From assembly GCA_037951165.1 (NCBI GenBank), contig JBBDHG010000109.1, positions 434,001-498,000 on the forward strand: DNA of 64,000 bases, read 5' to 3'. This document shows, one piece after another, positions 35,178-46,343 of the stretch. Each line of letters starts with the position of its first letter. Positions within the stretch are counted from its first letter, which is position 1. The translations under genes and the position numbers were made by a program. This stretch comes from Lophius americanus (taxonomy: Eukaryota > Chordata > Actinopteri > Lophiiformes > Lophiidae). Below the pieces are notes generated by a model. That model ran no database searches. It worked only from the letters and a program-made list of their open reading frames with translations, and was not told where the DNA came from.

Positions 35178-35193
35178 CCACCAGAGGGAGCAG
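35178..35193 (+). promoter_or_regulatory. CTCF-like site
   Basis: CCACCAGAGGGAGCAG matches the vertebrate CTCF core (CCACnAGGGGGCGC type) except for A in place of C after GG. It is not inside a recognised copy of the GGGGGAGCTT repeat. Whether it is bound is unknown. Confidence 0.35.
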
Positions 35194-35514
35194 TTTCCAC
35201 ACGCTACAACCTGTGGCTGTGACATGGATCGATGTTTGTATTAAAATAAAGTGTTGTGCACAGTGAAAAACAATTAGCAAAAACTACGTAGATGCCCAAT
35301 CATGCACTTCTTGTTAAGAGAGAAATGAATTAACCTTCATTGAACCAGGAAAGAAAAGTCTAACTGTTATTCAAAAAAACTGTTTTCTCAAGAATATATT
35401 GGCCAAAGCAGGGAGCATCATGAATACGCAGATATTATTTTTCAAAGGCAGTGAATTACATAAATATCATAAATTATCAATGATGTCATCAAGATTCAAG
35501 TTCAGGTTGTTAAA

Positions 35515-35850
35515 GGTAATAATAATAACAACAATAGATTTATTTTATATCGCACTTTACATTTGGATCAAATCTCAAAGTGCTACAAAGTAAAAGCGGA
35601 TAAAATAGATAAAATAAAATAATAACTATATAAAAACCTGACCAAAAAGCAGCAATGTTAATTAAAGTTATAGGTTCTGCTAAAAAGGAAAGTTTTAAAA
35701 TGCTTTTTAAAATGTGTCAGTCGTCTGTGGAGTCAGGGAGGGCATTCCACAGGCGAGGGGCAGCAGAACAGAATGCCCGATCACCCATGGTGCTGAGCTT
35801 GGGGAGATGCAGGAGATTGGGGGCTTTCTGGGACGAAAACCTAGGCCCAA
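35515..35850 (+). repeat. 340-bp interspersed repeat, copy 2
   Basis: Close copy of 12905-13260 with small differences, including a short deletion where copy 1 reads 'gccctcagatggtcaggg' and copy 2 'gtcaggg'. It lies 70 bp from the piggyBac element. Confidence 0.75.
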
Positions 35851-35922
35851 CTTTGTATCTGATTCCAACCGCGGGGGGCATCACAATTAAAATGCCTTTC
35901 TTTTTAAAAAAAAAAGTTTTAT

Positions 35923-37858
35923 TTAACCCTTGTATTATGTTGGAAAAAAATTACGTTGATTATGTTGCGGGTCATTTTGACCCGTACTGTGTAAAACCAC
36001 TCAAAACAGTCAAAAAACCAGGTTAAACCAATAACAACTTTATTTTAGATTGTATAAACATTTAGAAAAGAGACATACAATACATTTTTAATTCCAACAC
36101 TATATTTAAGAACTATTTATTTAATTTCTTTCCTCGTCAGTCTTGCGCTGGCAGCTGTATGTTGCTGGGACTTGGTCCAGATTGTCAACTCCTCCTTTGG
36201 TGGAGTTGTAGTCCAGGATCATTTGCGGCTTCATGTCGTCTCTTGTGCTCAGAGATGCATCTGTGTGCACTGTGCTCATTACAAGAACATTCTTGTTTCT
36301 CTTTGGGCAGTATGAAACAACTGTTGCTTTCTCAGTGAAAACAAATATTGAGGAATGCAGAGGTCTGCCCTGCATCTTCAGAATTTCACTGGGAAGTTCT
36401 GGCTTATTTTTTGTTACTGTTCCCAACATAGTCAGCTTTCTCTTCTGAAGTTCATCTCCAAGGCGGTAGGATGTAAAGAAGTTGTCACATGTGAAGTTAT
36501 GACCTTGCAGCCCTTCACTCATCTCCAGCACCACACGCATCCCTTGATTCTTCTCAGATGCTCCTCCAGGTAGCTTTCCAGTGTACACTTGCATATTCCA
36601 TGCATAGCTAGATTTTGCATCACAGGCTGCCCATATCTTGATGCCATACTTAGCAGGTTTGTTGGGCATGTACTGTCGGAAAGGACAGCGTCCCCTGAAT
36701 GGAACAAGGCGCTCATCTACAGTAACATGGGGACCAGGATTGTACAACAAAGGTAGAATTTCAACCCATTTATCCCATACATCTCTGATCGCAGCTAGTT
36801 TGTCTCTTTCACGTCGACCAGCTTCAAATCTGATCACACGAGATATCATGTGAAATGTCTCCAGAGACATTGTTGCTCGAAAGATTGGCCTTCCATTCTC
36901 TTCATTCCATAGACTTGCAGTTGCATCTCTTTTTGACCTGTACACTCAAGCTAATACCAGAATTCCAATGTAAGCATGCAAGTCAGTCTGATCCAGTGGA
37001 TTCAATTTCCCTTGAAATACACGCCTCCCCTCCAAGTTGGTCATTTCCAGTATAATCCTCTCTATTGGTGGGGCTATGAAGAGCTGAAATGCTGATTGAA
37101 TATCATCAACTCGTGTGACAGCAAATCTTGTAGGACCTGGAGTCATTTTGATGACATTGGAAGATGACAGTCTGCCTCGGCTTTGGTGTGGTGATGTTGA
37201 CCATTTGACATTACCATCTTTAGATGCCCATGTCCCCTCTGTGGATGATGATTGCTGCATTCCTTGGTTTCCATCTGATGGAGAGACAACGGCAGACTCG
37301 TCCTCTGAATCCTCCTCATCGTAGGAAAATTGACAATCTGGATCATCAATAACATTGTCCTCGGTCTCTGAAATATCCTCTGTCTCTGAAATCTCTTCCT
37401 CTGCATCACTATCCCAGTTCAAAAGCTGTGATACAGCTTCTTCAGCTGTAAACCTTCTGGAGCTCATTTTTGGTGTGTTGTCAAAGAGATGACATGAGAA
37501 AAGTGACAAGGACAAGGGAGAGAAAGTTCCTCCTCTACACACACCTGGGTCTGAATGGCTATTCAGAGGCAATCAAAATAAAGTACATCAAAGAGACATC
37601 TTTATTTTGGATCTGAACAGCTACTTACCCACATAAAAGTGTCCGGGTCAAAATGACCCGCAACATCATATTTGTATACAAACTCTGCACAGACATTCCA
37701 CTACACATCAAAGTGTCCAGATTTTACACACCAGTTCATGACCCTAGATGAGGAAAAGTCACAAAATTTCATGAAGAAAAAGAAAGGATAACCAGTACTT
37801 TGGTCAACACAAAAACTGAAATGGGTCAAATTGACCCGTAACATAATACAAGGGTTAA
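35923..37858 (-). mobile_element. piggyBac transposon with intact ends
   Basis: TTAA duplications at 35923-35926 and 37855-37858 flank a 1928-bp element. Its ends share a perfect 15-bp inverted repeat, CCCTTGTATTATGTT. Palindromes CGGGTCATTTTGACCCG (35968-35984), CGGGTCAAAATGACCCG (37644-37660) and GGGTCAAATTGACCC (37823-37837) sit just inside the ends. The minus strand holds a broken transposase. TTAA targets and CCC... ends are diagnostic of piggyBac. Confidence 0.93.
36121..37467 (-). pseudogene. piggyBac transposase, broken
   Basis: DDE/D transposase that cuts and pastes the surrounding element. Start ATG at 37467 (MSSRRFTAEEAV). An acidic, low-complexity N-terminus leads to the DNA-binding and catalytic core. 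The three catalytic Asp contexts are all visible: TVDERL, TCDNFFTS and KGGVDNLDQ. One in-frame TGA at 36946-36948 lies between ILVLA and VYRSK, where family members usually have a Gly. The frame ends at 36121, soon after YSCQRKT, so about a hundred or more C-terminal residues, including the Cys-rich domain, are missing and only 190 bp remain to the end of the element. Apart from the TGA there are no frameshifts, so decay is recent. Confidence 0.9.
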
Positions 37859-38890
37859 TGCATACTTGTTTATTATGTCGTTTAACTGCCGTCAGAATGA
37901 ATTCCTTCACATAAAAACTTATATTTTGTGCCATTAAGACAGTTTTTTTTTTTTTTACAAGCAAGCACCACTCCAAACATATATTACAAAAACCTCTGCC
38001 CAACTTGAAAAAAAATAATTCTAATAATTTGTAACTCAGTGTCACGCACGCCATCAAAGTCCAGCGTGAGTCACCTCCCTCTCCCTTATCTCCTGGGAAA
38101 CACCTACTTAACAGTCTGCAGCGTTCTCAGCCATCTCATAAAACATGCGTTCTTTGTTGCCAGGCATTAAACACGTCCCGTCAAACAAAAAAAGAAGAAA
38201 AAAAAAAGAAGTTCCTCAACTTGTTGGTATGCATAGAATTCGCAGGACTATGACTCACGATGGTGGAGCCAATTATTCAAATAGCCGCCGCCTCCGGCGT
38301 AAGTGGCGGTGCGAGCATGTCGAGAACAAAGGAGGAAGCATCTCGGAGAAATCCGGAAGAAAAAGGTTCCATGTTGTTTGGTGGAGTTCTTTTTTCTGAG
38401 ATGGTCCGATGTCCTTGAATGGAGGTTTCTGAGATCAGTCATGAGATAAAAAAGAAGAAGTATTTTCTAATGTAGGATTTGTTTGGTGTGTGAAGAAGAA
38501 CCACAGCCAAGCCTTTTCGTGCTGCAGGCTTCCTGATGGTGGACGTGGAATCAGAACCGAGCCTCGAGTTGGATTCTGATTGACGGGACGGAATCGATGA
38601 CCTTCTCGCGCACCCCTCAACATAATGCAGGAGTGACTGTTGATTAATTACCCATCAGGCCATTGGGCTACCTGCTCATTCTGTAATGAGTCACAAAAGG
38701 TCCAGTGAGCACAAACACCTGGGCAAGAATGTTTGAGAGAATCATTAATAATCATTCTTCCTTCAACCCGCTCTGAATTCTCACAATTTAAAATTCATAG
38801 AGCATCATGTGGCGTATTGTCAGCGGTTTGGTGGGGGCCGTCCTCAGGCTACCTCATTAATCTCTATTAAACAGGGACATGTCAGCCAGC
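37859..38890. other. Intergenic, possible conserved non-coding element
   Basis: No gene recognised. 38630-38760 is repeat-free and has TAATTA, TGAGTCA and TTAATAATCATT motifs of the kind common in vertebrate enhancers. Conservation cannot be judged here. Confidence 0.35.
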
Positions 38891-38891
38891 T

Positions 38892-39696
38892 CTGTGTGTG
38901 TGTGTGTGTGTGTATGTGTGTGTGAGTGATTGTGTGTGAGTGTTTGTGTGTATGTGTGTGTGTGTCTGTTTGTGTGTGTCTGTGGGAGTGTATGTGTGTG
39001 TGTGTCTGTTTGTGTGTGTCTGTGGGAGTGTATGTTTGTGTGTGTCTTTGTGTGTGTCTGTGGGAGCGATTGTGTGTGTGTGTCTGTGTTTGTGTGTGTC
39101 TGTGGGAATGTATGTGTGTGTGAGTGATTTTGTGTGAGTGTTTGTGTGAGTTAGTTAGTGGTTTTTTGGTGTGTGTGTGTGGCTGAGAGTGTATGAGAGT
39201 ATGTGTGTGAGTGTGTGTGCATGTGTAAGAGAGTATGTGCTTGTGTTGTGAGTGTGTATGTGTTTGTGATAGTGTGTGTGTGCATGTTTGCCTGAGTGTT
39301 GTGAGAGTGTGTGTGTGTGTCTGTGTGTGTAACTGTGACAGTGTGTGTGTGCGTGAGTGTGCGGGATAGTATGTGTGTGCATTTGTGTGTGTGGGTCTGT
39401 TGTTATGTTTGCGTGTGTGCATCTGTGTGTGTTTGTGTTGTAGTTCTGTGTGTGTACGTGCGTGTGTGTGTGTGTGTGTGTTTGTGTGTGTTTGTGTTGT
39501 AGTTCTGTGTGTGTACGTGCGTGTGTGTCTGTGTGTACGTGCGTGTGTGTGTGTGTGTGTGTGTTTGTGTTGTAGTTCCGTGTGTGTACGTGCGTGTGTA
39601 TTTGTGTGCGTGTGTATGTGCGTGTGTGTGTGTGTGTGTGTGTGTTTGTGTTGTAGTTCCGTGTGTGTACGTGCGTGTGTATGTGTGTGCGTGTGT

Positions 39697-39735
<39 letters not shown>
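38892..39735. repeat. Large GT-rich complex minisatellite
   Basis: About 850 bp almost wholly of TG-based units. Two higher-order patterns stand out: a unit of about 55 bp with 'tgtctgtgggagtgtatg' (38970-39120), and one of about 60-80 bp with 'tttgtgttgtagttc.gtgtgtgtacgtgcgtgtg' repeated four times (39430-39690). Translating it gives long Thr/His or Cys/Val frames with no biological meaning. Confidence 0.92.
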
Positions 39736-39889
39736 GGACTCTTCAGCATCAAGTACCAGGTGTTTGGCAGAACATTTGTTAAAACTTGTTCATTCTTTTC
39801 AGATTTTTGATGGCATTCCAACATAATTTGCACTTCCAAAGAAACAATTACTACCTGGGATTGACCTCGCTCCCTGACTGACCATGGCG

Positions 39890-40052
<163 letters not shown>

Positions 40053-40429
40053 ACATACAGCCACAACATCATCATCGTCATCATTATTTCACTCTGCGCC
40101 CTCCATTCCAGACAAGTATGTTCCAATTAGTGCTGCTATATTGGCTTGACATCTCGTTTAGTGAGGAGATGCAGATTGCAGAGCCGTGATTGAAAGCTTA
40201 ATGAATGATTCATAATCTGAAATGAAATGGACGTTTTGGTTCAGGCAGCTGCGGCGATCATCGGCCGGACGCGGAGCTATTGTCTCGCGGAAGAAGCTGA
40301 CCGGTTTCAGATTAGAGGGGTTGATTGATTGCATCTGGTCGGGGGATTTTTTTGTACCAAACGGAACATTTTGAAAAGCGTTTTCGTAACAGGGCCGACA
40401 CCGTTGTCCCCCGACAGCGAGGGGTATAT

Positions 40430-40850
40430 GTCAGGAAGAAAATACCCCAATCCCCTGCGTTGTACAAGCAACCACCCCTGATTGAACTCCTCACATTAAA
40501 CGTGACTCGTTAATAATCTCAATAGATAAATACAGTTCACTGTTTGTTCTGAGATCAGGAATAAAACGAGACAGATTTCCTTGAGTCGATTCTTTGAGCT
40601 AATTTAGGCACAAAACAAACTTTGTTTTCCACCAAAAGCTCCCCCTAACGAATACAATGGGACCAGCGGTTGAGAAATTGAGGACCAAAAAACTCTGATT
40701 TTGGACATAAAACATCCCCTAGTGGTGAAAATATGCAACTGACATTTCCCAAAAATCGGTGCCATCTTTCCACGCCCTTAGATCCATGTCGGTATAAGAT
40801 TTGAATATGATCCGCGAAAGGATTTTTCAGTTATCGCCTTAACTCGAAGG
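40430..40850 (-). repeat. GGGGGAGCTT repeat, copy 8
   Basis: Reverse copy. The segment 'ccccaatcccctgcgtt.tacaa', 'ctgattgaactcct', 'taataatctcaa' matches copy 2 at about 3065-3150. Then AAGCTCCCCCTAAC at 40625-40638 and 'catcccctagtggtgaaaatatgcaactgacattt'. Confidence 0.7.
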
Positions 40851-41619
40851 ATCCGCCGACGCAGGTGGACCCGATGAAGACTCTACAATATCCCCGAACA
40901 TTCCTGCTTATCATCTTCATTCTCTTTGCACTTAGAGGAAATTTCCTGTCCTGTTTGATTCTTACTTCTGCTATACATCATTCATTCTCTACTGTTTGGG
41001 TGTTTGAGTATTTATTTGAGCAAGGAGCGATGTTGTCTTGTTTGAAACAAACAGATGGGACGTCAACTTGACCTACTTCTTCATCTTGACCACTTTGAAT
41101 AGAAAATTCGTTGCTGTGGGGGAGAGAAGAGGGAACCAAGAACCTGCTGTAGATTTTGTTTCACCTCTCATTAGTTGAAACGCTTTTTGCTTTTCATTCC
41201 TCCATCCTTCCTCCCTCTGTCTTCCGCGGTTCACATCACACAAACGAGGAAGCAGATATTTTTCTGACTTCACGGATCAGAACACAGGTGAAGACAGGCA
41301 ATTGGCCAGAACTAAAGAAAAGACCTCTCTCGCCTCCCGTGTTCCTCCAGGAGTTCAAACGCCTCATTTGGGAAAATCCTTCATGTAAAGGATGTACTTG
41401 TCAGAGAGACCTGGCTGCTCCGGCTATCCTCTGGGGCTGTACGCAGCCCGTTTGTGGCCTCGTGATGAATTACCTGTGCTTTAAGAAGCCGGCGGGGTCG
41501 CCGCTGCCATATCGACCACGACAGCTTGTACGCTTTAAGCCCCTAATGAAGACGGAGCAATTCTATGTTTGAGAAAAGGGGCGTAAAATCCAACTCTGTC
41601 TGAGAACGTATGGAGAATT
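40851..41619. other. Intergenic, nothing recognised
   Basis: Open frames at 40865-41071 and 41156-41572 have no recognisable domain, and I see no reason to call them genes. Confidence 0.4.
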
Positions 41620-42480
41620 CTTCCAGACTGTCCATTATTCTTTTTGACAAAACTCATAACAGTTTGTCCGATTTAGTCCATATTTGGTGTATATGAATGA
41701 ACTTAAGAAAATTGATCTCGTATGTATCGCGTTTAACTCTAATAGTTCATATTTTGTTCACTAGGGGGCGCCTGTTTACGAAAAAACACTGTTTTTTTCT
41801 GCCATAACTTCTATTTAGTCCAAATTTGGTGCTAATGAATAGATTCGAGAAGATCTTTCTTGTATAGATGTCATATTTTATTCCAGTAGTTCACATTTTA
41901 CTCACCAGAGGGAGCTTTCCCCCGAAAATACAGTTTTCCCGGACATTATCTTCCTTACCATTAGTCCGGTTTAGTTCATATTTAACTTTCAACCACCTCT
42001 TATAGGATTTAACTTGTAATTGTCATATTTTACTGCAATCGTTTATATTTAACTCTCTAGGGGGGCTTTTCTTTTCTTCAAAAAACAACAAAAACAAACA
42101 CAATTTCTTGACTGTTATTTCCCATCCATTTGTCGAAATTGCCTCTTATGAATCCAGAAAAAAAGGAGATCTATCTTGTATAAATATTATATCACTATTA
42201 GTTCATATTTTACTCATTAGGAGGAGTTTTTCCATTAAAACAAAGTTTCTTGTCTGTATTTTCCAAACCGCAAGTCCAATTATGCAGATTTGGACCAAAT
42301 TTTTGGGGCTTATGAATAAACATCTTCTATTATCTATCATCTTTTTTACAAAAAGTCAGCTACTATTTCCTAACCGATAGTCCAAATTTGAAAATATGAC
42401 TCGTATCCTAATCCCATTTTATATACATATATAATATTTTACACCAATAGTTCATCTTTTGCTCACTAAGGGGAGCGTTA
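41620..42480 (+). repeat. GGGGGAGCTT repeat, copy 9 (longest, tandem-like)
   Basis: Four to six related sub-units in a row, each about 130-190 bp. Each runs 'gtccgatttagtccaaatttggt...atgaat..a...gaagat..tcttgta' then 'ttcatattttactcact.gggggag'. CACTAGGGGGCGCC at 41759-41772 is the best CTCF-like core in the window. This copy shows the internal period of the family most clearly. Confidence 0.75.
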
Positions 42481-43516
42481 TTGCTTGGATTGGATTGGAT
42501 TGCTTGTACAAAGTAAGGGATTGAGGACAGTGTAAGCCCAGTTTGAAAATTGTACAAATCTTTTTTGAGACTTGTCATCATCTCGGACAATCAAGAAGTG
42601 AACCCTGTAACCTACATTGCTTCTTTTTTTTAGTCTTTAATATCCCATCATTTGAACATTTCACAACTTAAAGGAGTTTTCTTCCTCACCTCCGCATGAG
42701 CAGTGAGCCGTGACGACGCCACAGTTAGCCCCTTCTATCCGCACGTAGATGATGAAGAGGAAATATCAGTACTCATCCTTAGTGGGAAAATGACAACGAC
42801 TTACTTGGCCTTTATTTCAGTTCCCTTCGACACCGGCTGTAAAAGTGAATGTAATATAATTGCGTTGGGCGGATAGAATGCAGCTCTGTTTTGAAATACG
42901 GAGGCAGCTGATGACTTGAAAGGCTTTTATATTTTTCCCACATGCGGAGAACAGTTACCCCCTAGCAGCTATTCAGTTCACTTCCCACGCCTCTTCGGCA
43001 GTGCGGTGAATTGTGTTGTAAACTATAGCAGTAATGGCCTGCCTTTTGGACCTGGGGCCACATGAGGCTTTAATCCTTGTGCACAAAGACACGGGTAAAA
43101 TCTGTGGCGCGGGAAACACAGGTAACGAGCTAACGGTCGCGTCAACAGAAGCAAAGGATGAGATCAGCAGTGCTGCACAGGACCACGGACAGCGCACGGA
43201 TTTCCCAGCATGGACACTTCGCTGTCCGTGGTGCTGAACCTCATCAGTTCGTGGCTTGGAATCCAGAGTTTCCGCATCTATTTTTAGAATTTGCAGGTAA
43301 GAGTTAAACAAATAGTCAGAATAAAGAATTATGAATGCCCCCTCTCTCGCTCTCTCCCCAATGACTGGATTTGGGTGCTTTTATTTTGAAAATGAAGATT
43401 TCCTGCTTCCCTTTCTCCTCAAACAAGGACACCTGGAGTGCATTTGTTTTGGCACACTGTGTCATAATTCGAATGGTTTATTGCACCAAAGATCTTATAA
43501 AAATGGCAATCATCTA
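42481..43516. other. Intergenic, nothing recognised
   Basis: No coding family recognised. A short TTGGA direct repeat lies at 42484-42500. Confidence 0.4.
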
Positions 43517-44522
43517 CACTGTAAAAAATATTCTTTATTATTTTACAGTAAAATACCAGCAGCTTTGGTTACTAGAATTTCCTCATTAAAAAATATGGTG
43601 ACCCTGTAAAAGACATGACCATAAAATAACCATCAAAAACAGATAGTGTTCTCATCTCCTTGCCCCCATGGTCCATGCACTGTAAAAAGCATTTTCTATT
43701 CATTTTTGGCAAAATACCAGCAGCTGTGGTTACCAAAATGTCCCCATTAAAAGAATATGCTGAGCCTGTACAAGACATTACAGTGAATTGACATCAAAGA
43801 CACTAAAGGTTGTCATCTCCTCGTCCAATGCTCCACGCACTTTAAGAAAACATGTCCCTAGAAAATACGGTAAAGAAACAAACATATGGAAACATTAAAA
43901 TGCCATAAAATTCAAATCAGCAGATTCCCTTAGTAGATTCAGTGAATTATCTTAAAGACAGAAATAGTAAATAACTTTATTTTTTACAGTCAGTTTAGGT
44001 GGTAAAAGGTTTTTTTTTTTTTACAGTAAATTACAGAATCTTGCTTAGAATGACTAGAAAAATACCACAATGTCACAAACAAGTCATTTCTGTAAAAGTT
44101 TTATTCCATCTAAATGACAGATTTTACTGGTTGGTACATTTAAAATTTACAGTATCTTCTTACTGTGACCCTGTAAGTGTTACTCTTTAACCATTCAGCA
44201 AGAGCTTACCATTCTTTTTACAGTAACAAGAGGCTAAAAGCTAATGAATTGTGAAATTTATACATGTGGGTATGTGACATTGTGATTAAAACATTGTGTA
44301 ATAAAAAAACATTGTGTAATAAAAAAAATCAATACATTTTTATCTACTTTCATTTCATATTCTTATTTCCTATTTCCTTGTGTACCGTAAACAGGTTGAC
44401 ATATTTTTCTTTTTTTTCATTGTAAATCACCGTTGTATCTTATTCTGTACATCGTAAATGTATTCTTAATGATAGAACTCAACCTATTTTTTATTTTTTT
44501 AATTTATTTATTTTTTACAGTG
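43517..44522. mobile_element. CACTGTAAAAAA element 1
   Basis: Ends CACTGTAAAAAA and TTTTTTACAGTG are inverted copies flanked by TA on both sides. Inside, a unit of about 160 bp ('cactgtaaaaa', 'aaaataccagcagct.tggtta', 'cattaaaa.aatatg.tga.cctgta') is repeated at 43517, 43678 and, decayed, about 43838. No transposase frame. Non-autonomous DNA element of a kind frequent in fishes. Confidence 0.72.
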
Positions 44523-44682
44523 TATCCTACAGTGGTTATTTACTTTCCAACTACACAGAGCATACTTTTACGACAACCTGCCTGGGTACAATATCCTTAA
44601 AATAAGCATAAATATAAATATAGCAGTGGATGATGTGTAAAAAATCGAATCTATACACATTTTAGCATTTCTATTTGATCTA

Positions 44683-45197
44683 TACTGTAAAAAAAAAAAT
44701 ACTTTCAGCTGTAGTTGCCAGGATTGACCATTAAAAAAAATATGGTTGACACAACCATAAATTAAATTATCATAAAAATAATGTCCATTTGTTTACAGTT
44801 ACATAGTTTACTAGATAAAATCACATTAAATGACACAAAATTCAGACTTTTCGATCAACCTGTTTCACAAATATAGTATCTTGTTCTTGCTAAATTAGAT
44901 TAAGTTGGTTATTTAAGTTCTCATACCAGCAATATCTATCAGACAGAAGTTTAACGGTAAAGACTTGCTTGTGACTTTACCGGGTTTTCCATTAATTAGT
45001 AGTACTTTTTACTAATATTAGTAAATTATTAAAAAGTATTTATTTTCACAGTTAAATTCTGGTGTTCTCAGCTTATTCCGAGCAGAAATTTTAAACTGTA
45101 TCTTTACTTGAGACATTCACAGTTGTGAATTTTACAGTATTTTACTGTTTTTCTACTGTAATTCTTACACACTATTTTTTTTTTCTTTTTACAGTTT
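44683..45197. repeat. CACTGTAAAAAA element 2 (diverged)
   Basis: Starts 'tatactgtaaaaaaaaaaat', has 'tcagctgtagttgccaggattgaccattaaaaaa.atatgg', and ends 'tttctttttacagt' near 45197. Same family as 43517-44522 and 47446-48275. Confidence 0.6.
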
Positions 45198-45299
45198 TGG
45201 GTTACAAATAAAATCAGAGAACCTGTGTGTGACTGAAATATCCCAACCATTTGCATAAATACAAATATAGCAGTGACGAGCTACGTGTGACTGTTGTAT

Positions 45300-46343
45300 G
45301 ACGCGCAACATATCACTACCATGCACGCGCGTCCGTTGGAACTAGTCCGATCCGCGCGTGTCCGAAACGTTGTCTGCCTCCATAACATAGAAACCCGGTA
45401 AATCATCCCGGGCCATCAACCCGCTGATGAGTCTGCCCTGCTTAAAGCCTGAGCAGCCTCTCCAGCAGGCTGTGTCCCTATCCTCCTCCTCCACCCCCAC
45501 CCCTACTCCCTCCTCCTCCCTCGTCTCTCCTCCTCCTCCTCCTCCTCCACGTTCAGTGCTCCCTCTTGCGCGCGCGGCGAGCAGCAGCAGCAGCAGCGGC
45601 TTCGGCGCTCCTCTGACGCACCATCGGAGATGAGCATCCCAGTCCCACGGGCTGTCAGGGCTCACTCCGTCGACATCCCCGTTCACAACCTCCGCAGTCC
45701 CGCTGTCGGCACCGGGCTCCGGTTTGTTTCAGCCTGTTTGTCTCGTCATTGATCCGGTTCGGCGCCGCGTTCTGCCGGGATGCCCACAGTCACCTTTCTT
45801 CTGGATGGGGATTTACTTCAGAGGTGATTTTTTTTTTTCCTCTTTTTTTTTTTCTTCTTCTTTTTTTGTCAAGGAGAGTGATTGATTTGCGTCTACGTGA
45901 AGGGGGGGTGGGGGGGTCTTCTTGTCTTCTTGTTTCCGGGACGTCTTCTGACATAAGAGGCTAAATCAAATCGTGCGCGAGAGGGAGGGAGGTGAATTAA
46001 GGGACTGTTTTTGAGAAGGAGATTGTTTGGATGACGGACACCGGGAGGCTCTAGATCTCCCTCTGCGACGCCGATCCCCGCGCCCTTGGAATATTTTTCA
46101 GAGGCACAGTAACAGAGTCCAAACATTTTATTTCATTTGATTTTTTTTCGTTTTGCAGCAATCCGAACCCACTCCATCACTTCCCCCACTGCGGGGGGGC
46201 TGCTGCGGCTGGTCTGTTTTTGAAATACGTTCCGTGATCTTGACGGGCGGGCGTCGGAGGATCCTGGGCGAGACCTGGTCCGCGATGCCCAGCCAGTGAG
46301 GGTATACGAGCTGGGATCTGATCTGGTCACCCCGCACGGTCGC
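45300..46343 (+). promoter_or_regulatory. gabbr2 CpG-rich promoter and 5' UTR
   Basis: GC and CpG content rises sharply from about 45300 to 46500, around the first coding exon. It includes a CCT-rich pyrimidine tract at 45480-45548, a (CAG)5 at 45582-45597 and T-rich runs at 45830-45870. CpG-island promoters are usual for neuronal receptor genes. The start site cannot be fixed; no TATA box was found. Confidence 0.6.
46285..46299 (+). other. Upstream ORF in the gabbr2 leader
   Basis: ATG at 46285 opens a four-codon frame (M-P-S-Q) that ends in TGA at 46297-46299, 44 bases before the main ATG. If the transcript includes it, it could lower initiation at the receptor start. Confidence 0.5.

Noticed and set aside
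43034..43237. 67-codon + frame in fairly balanced sequence upstream of gabbr2
   Set aside because: No known motif; no conserved splice context that links it to the 46.3-kb exon.
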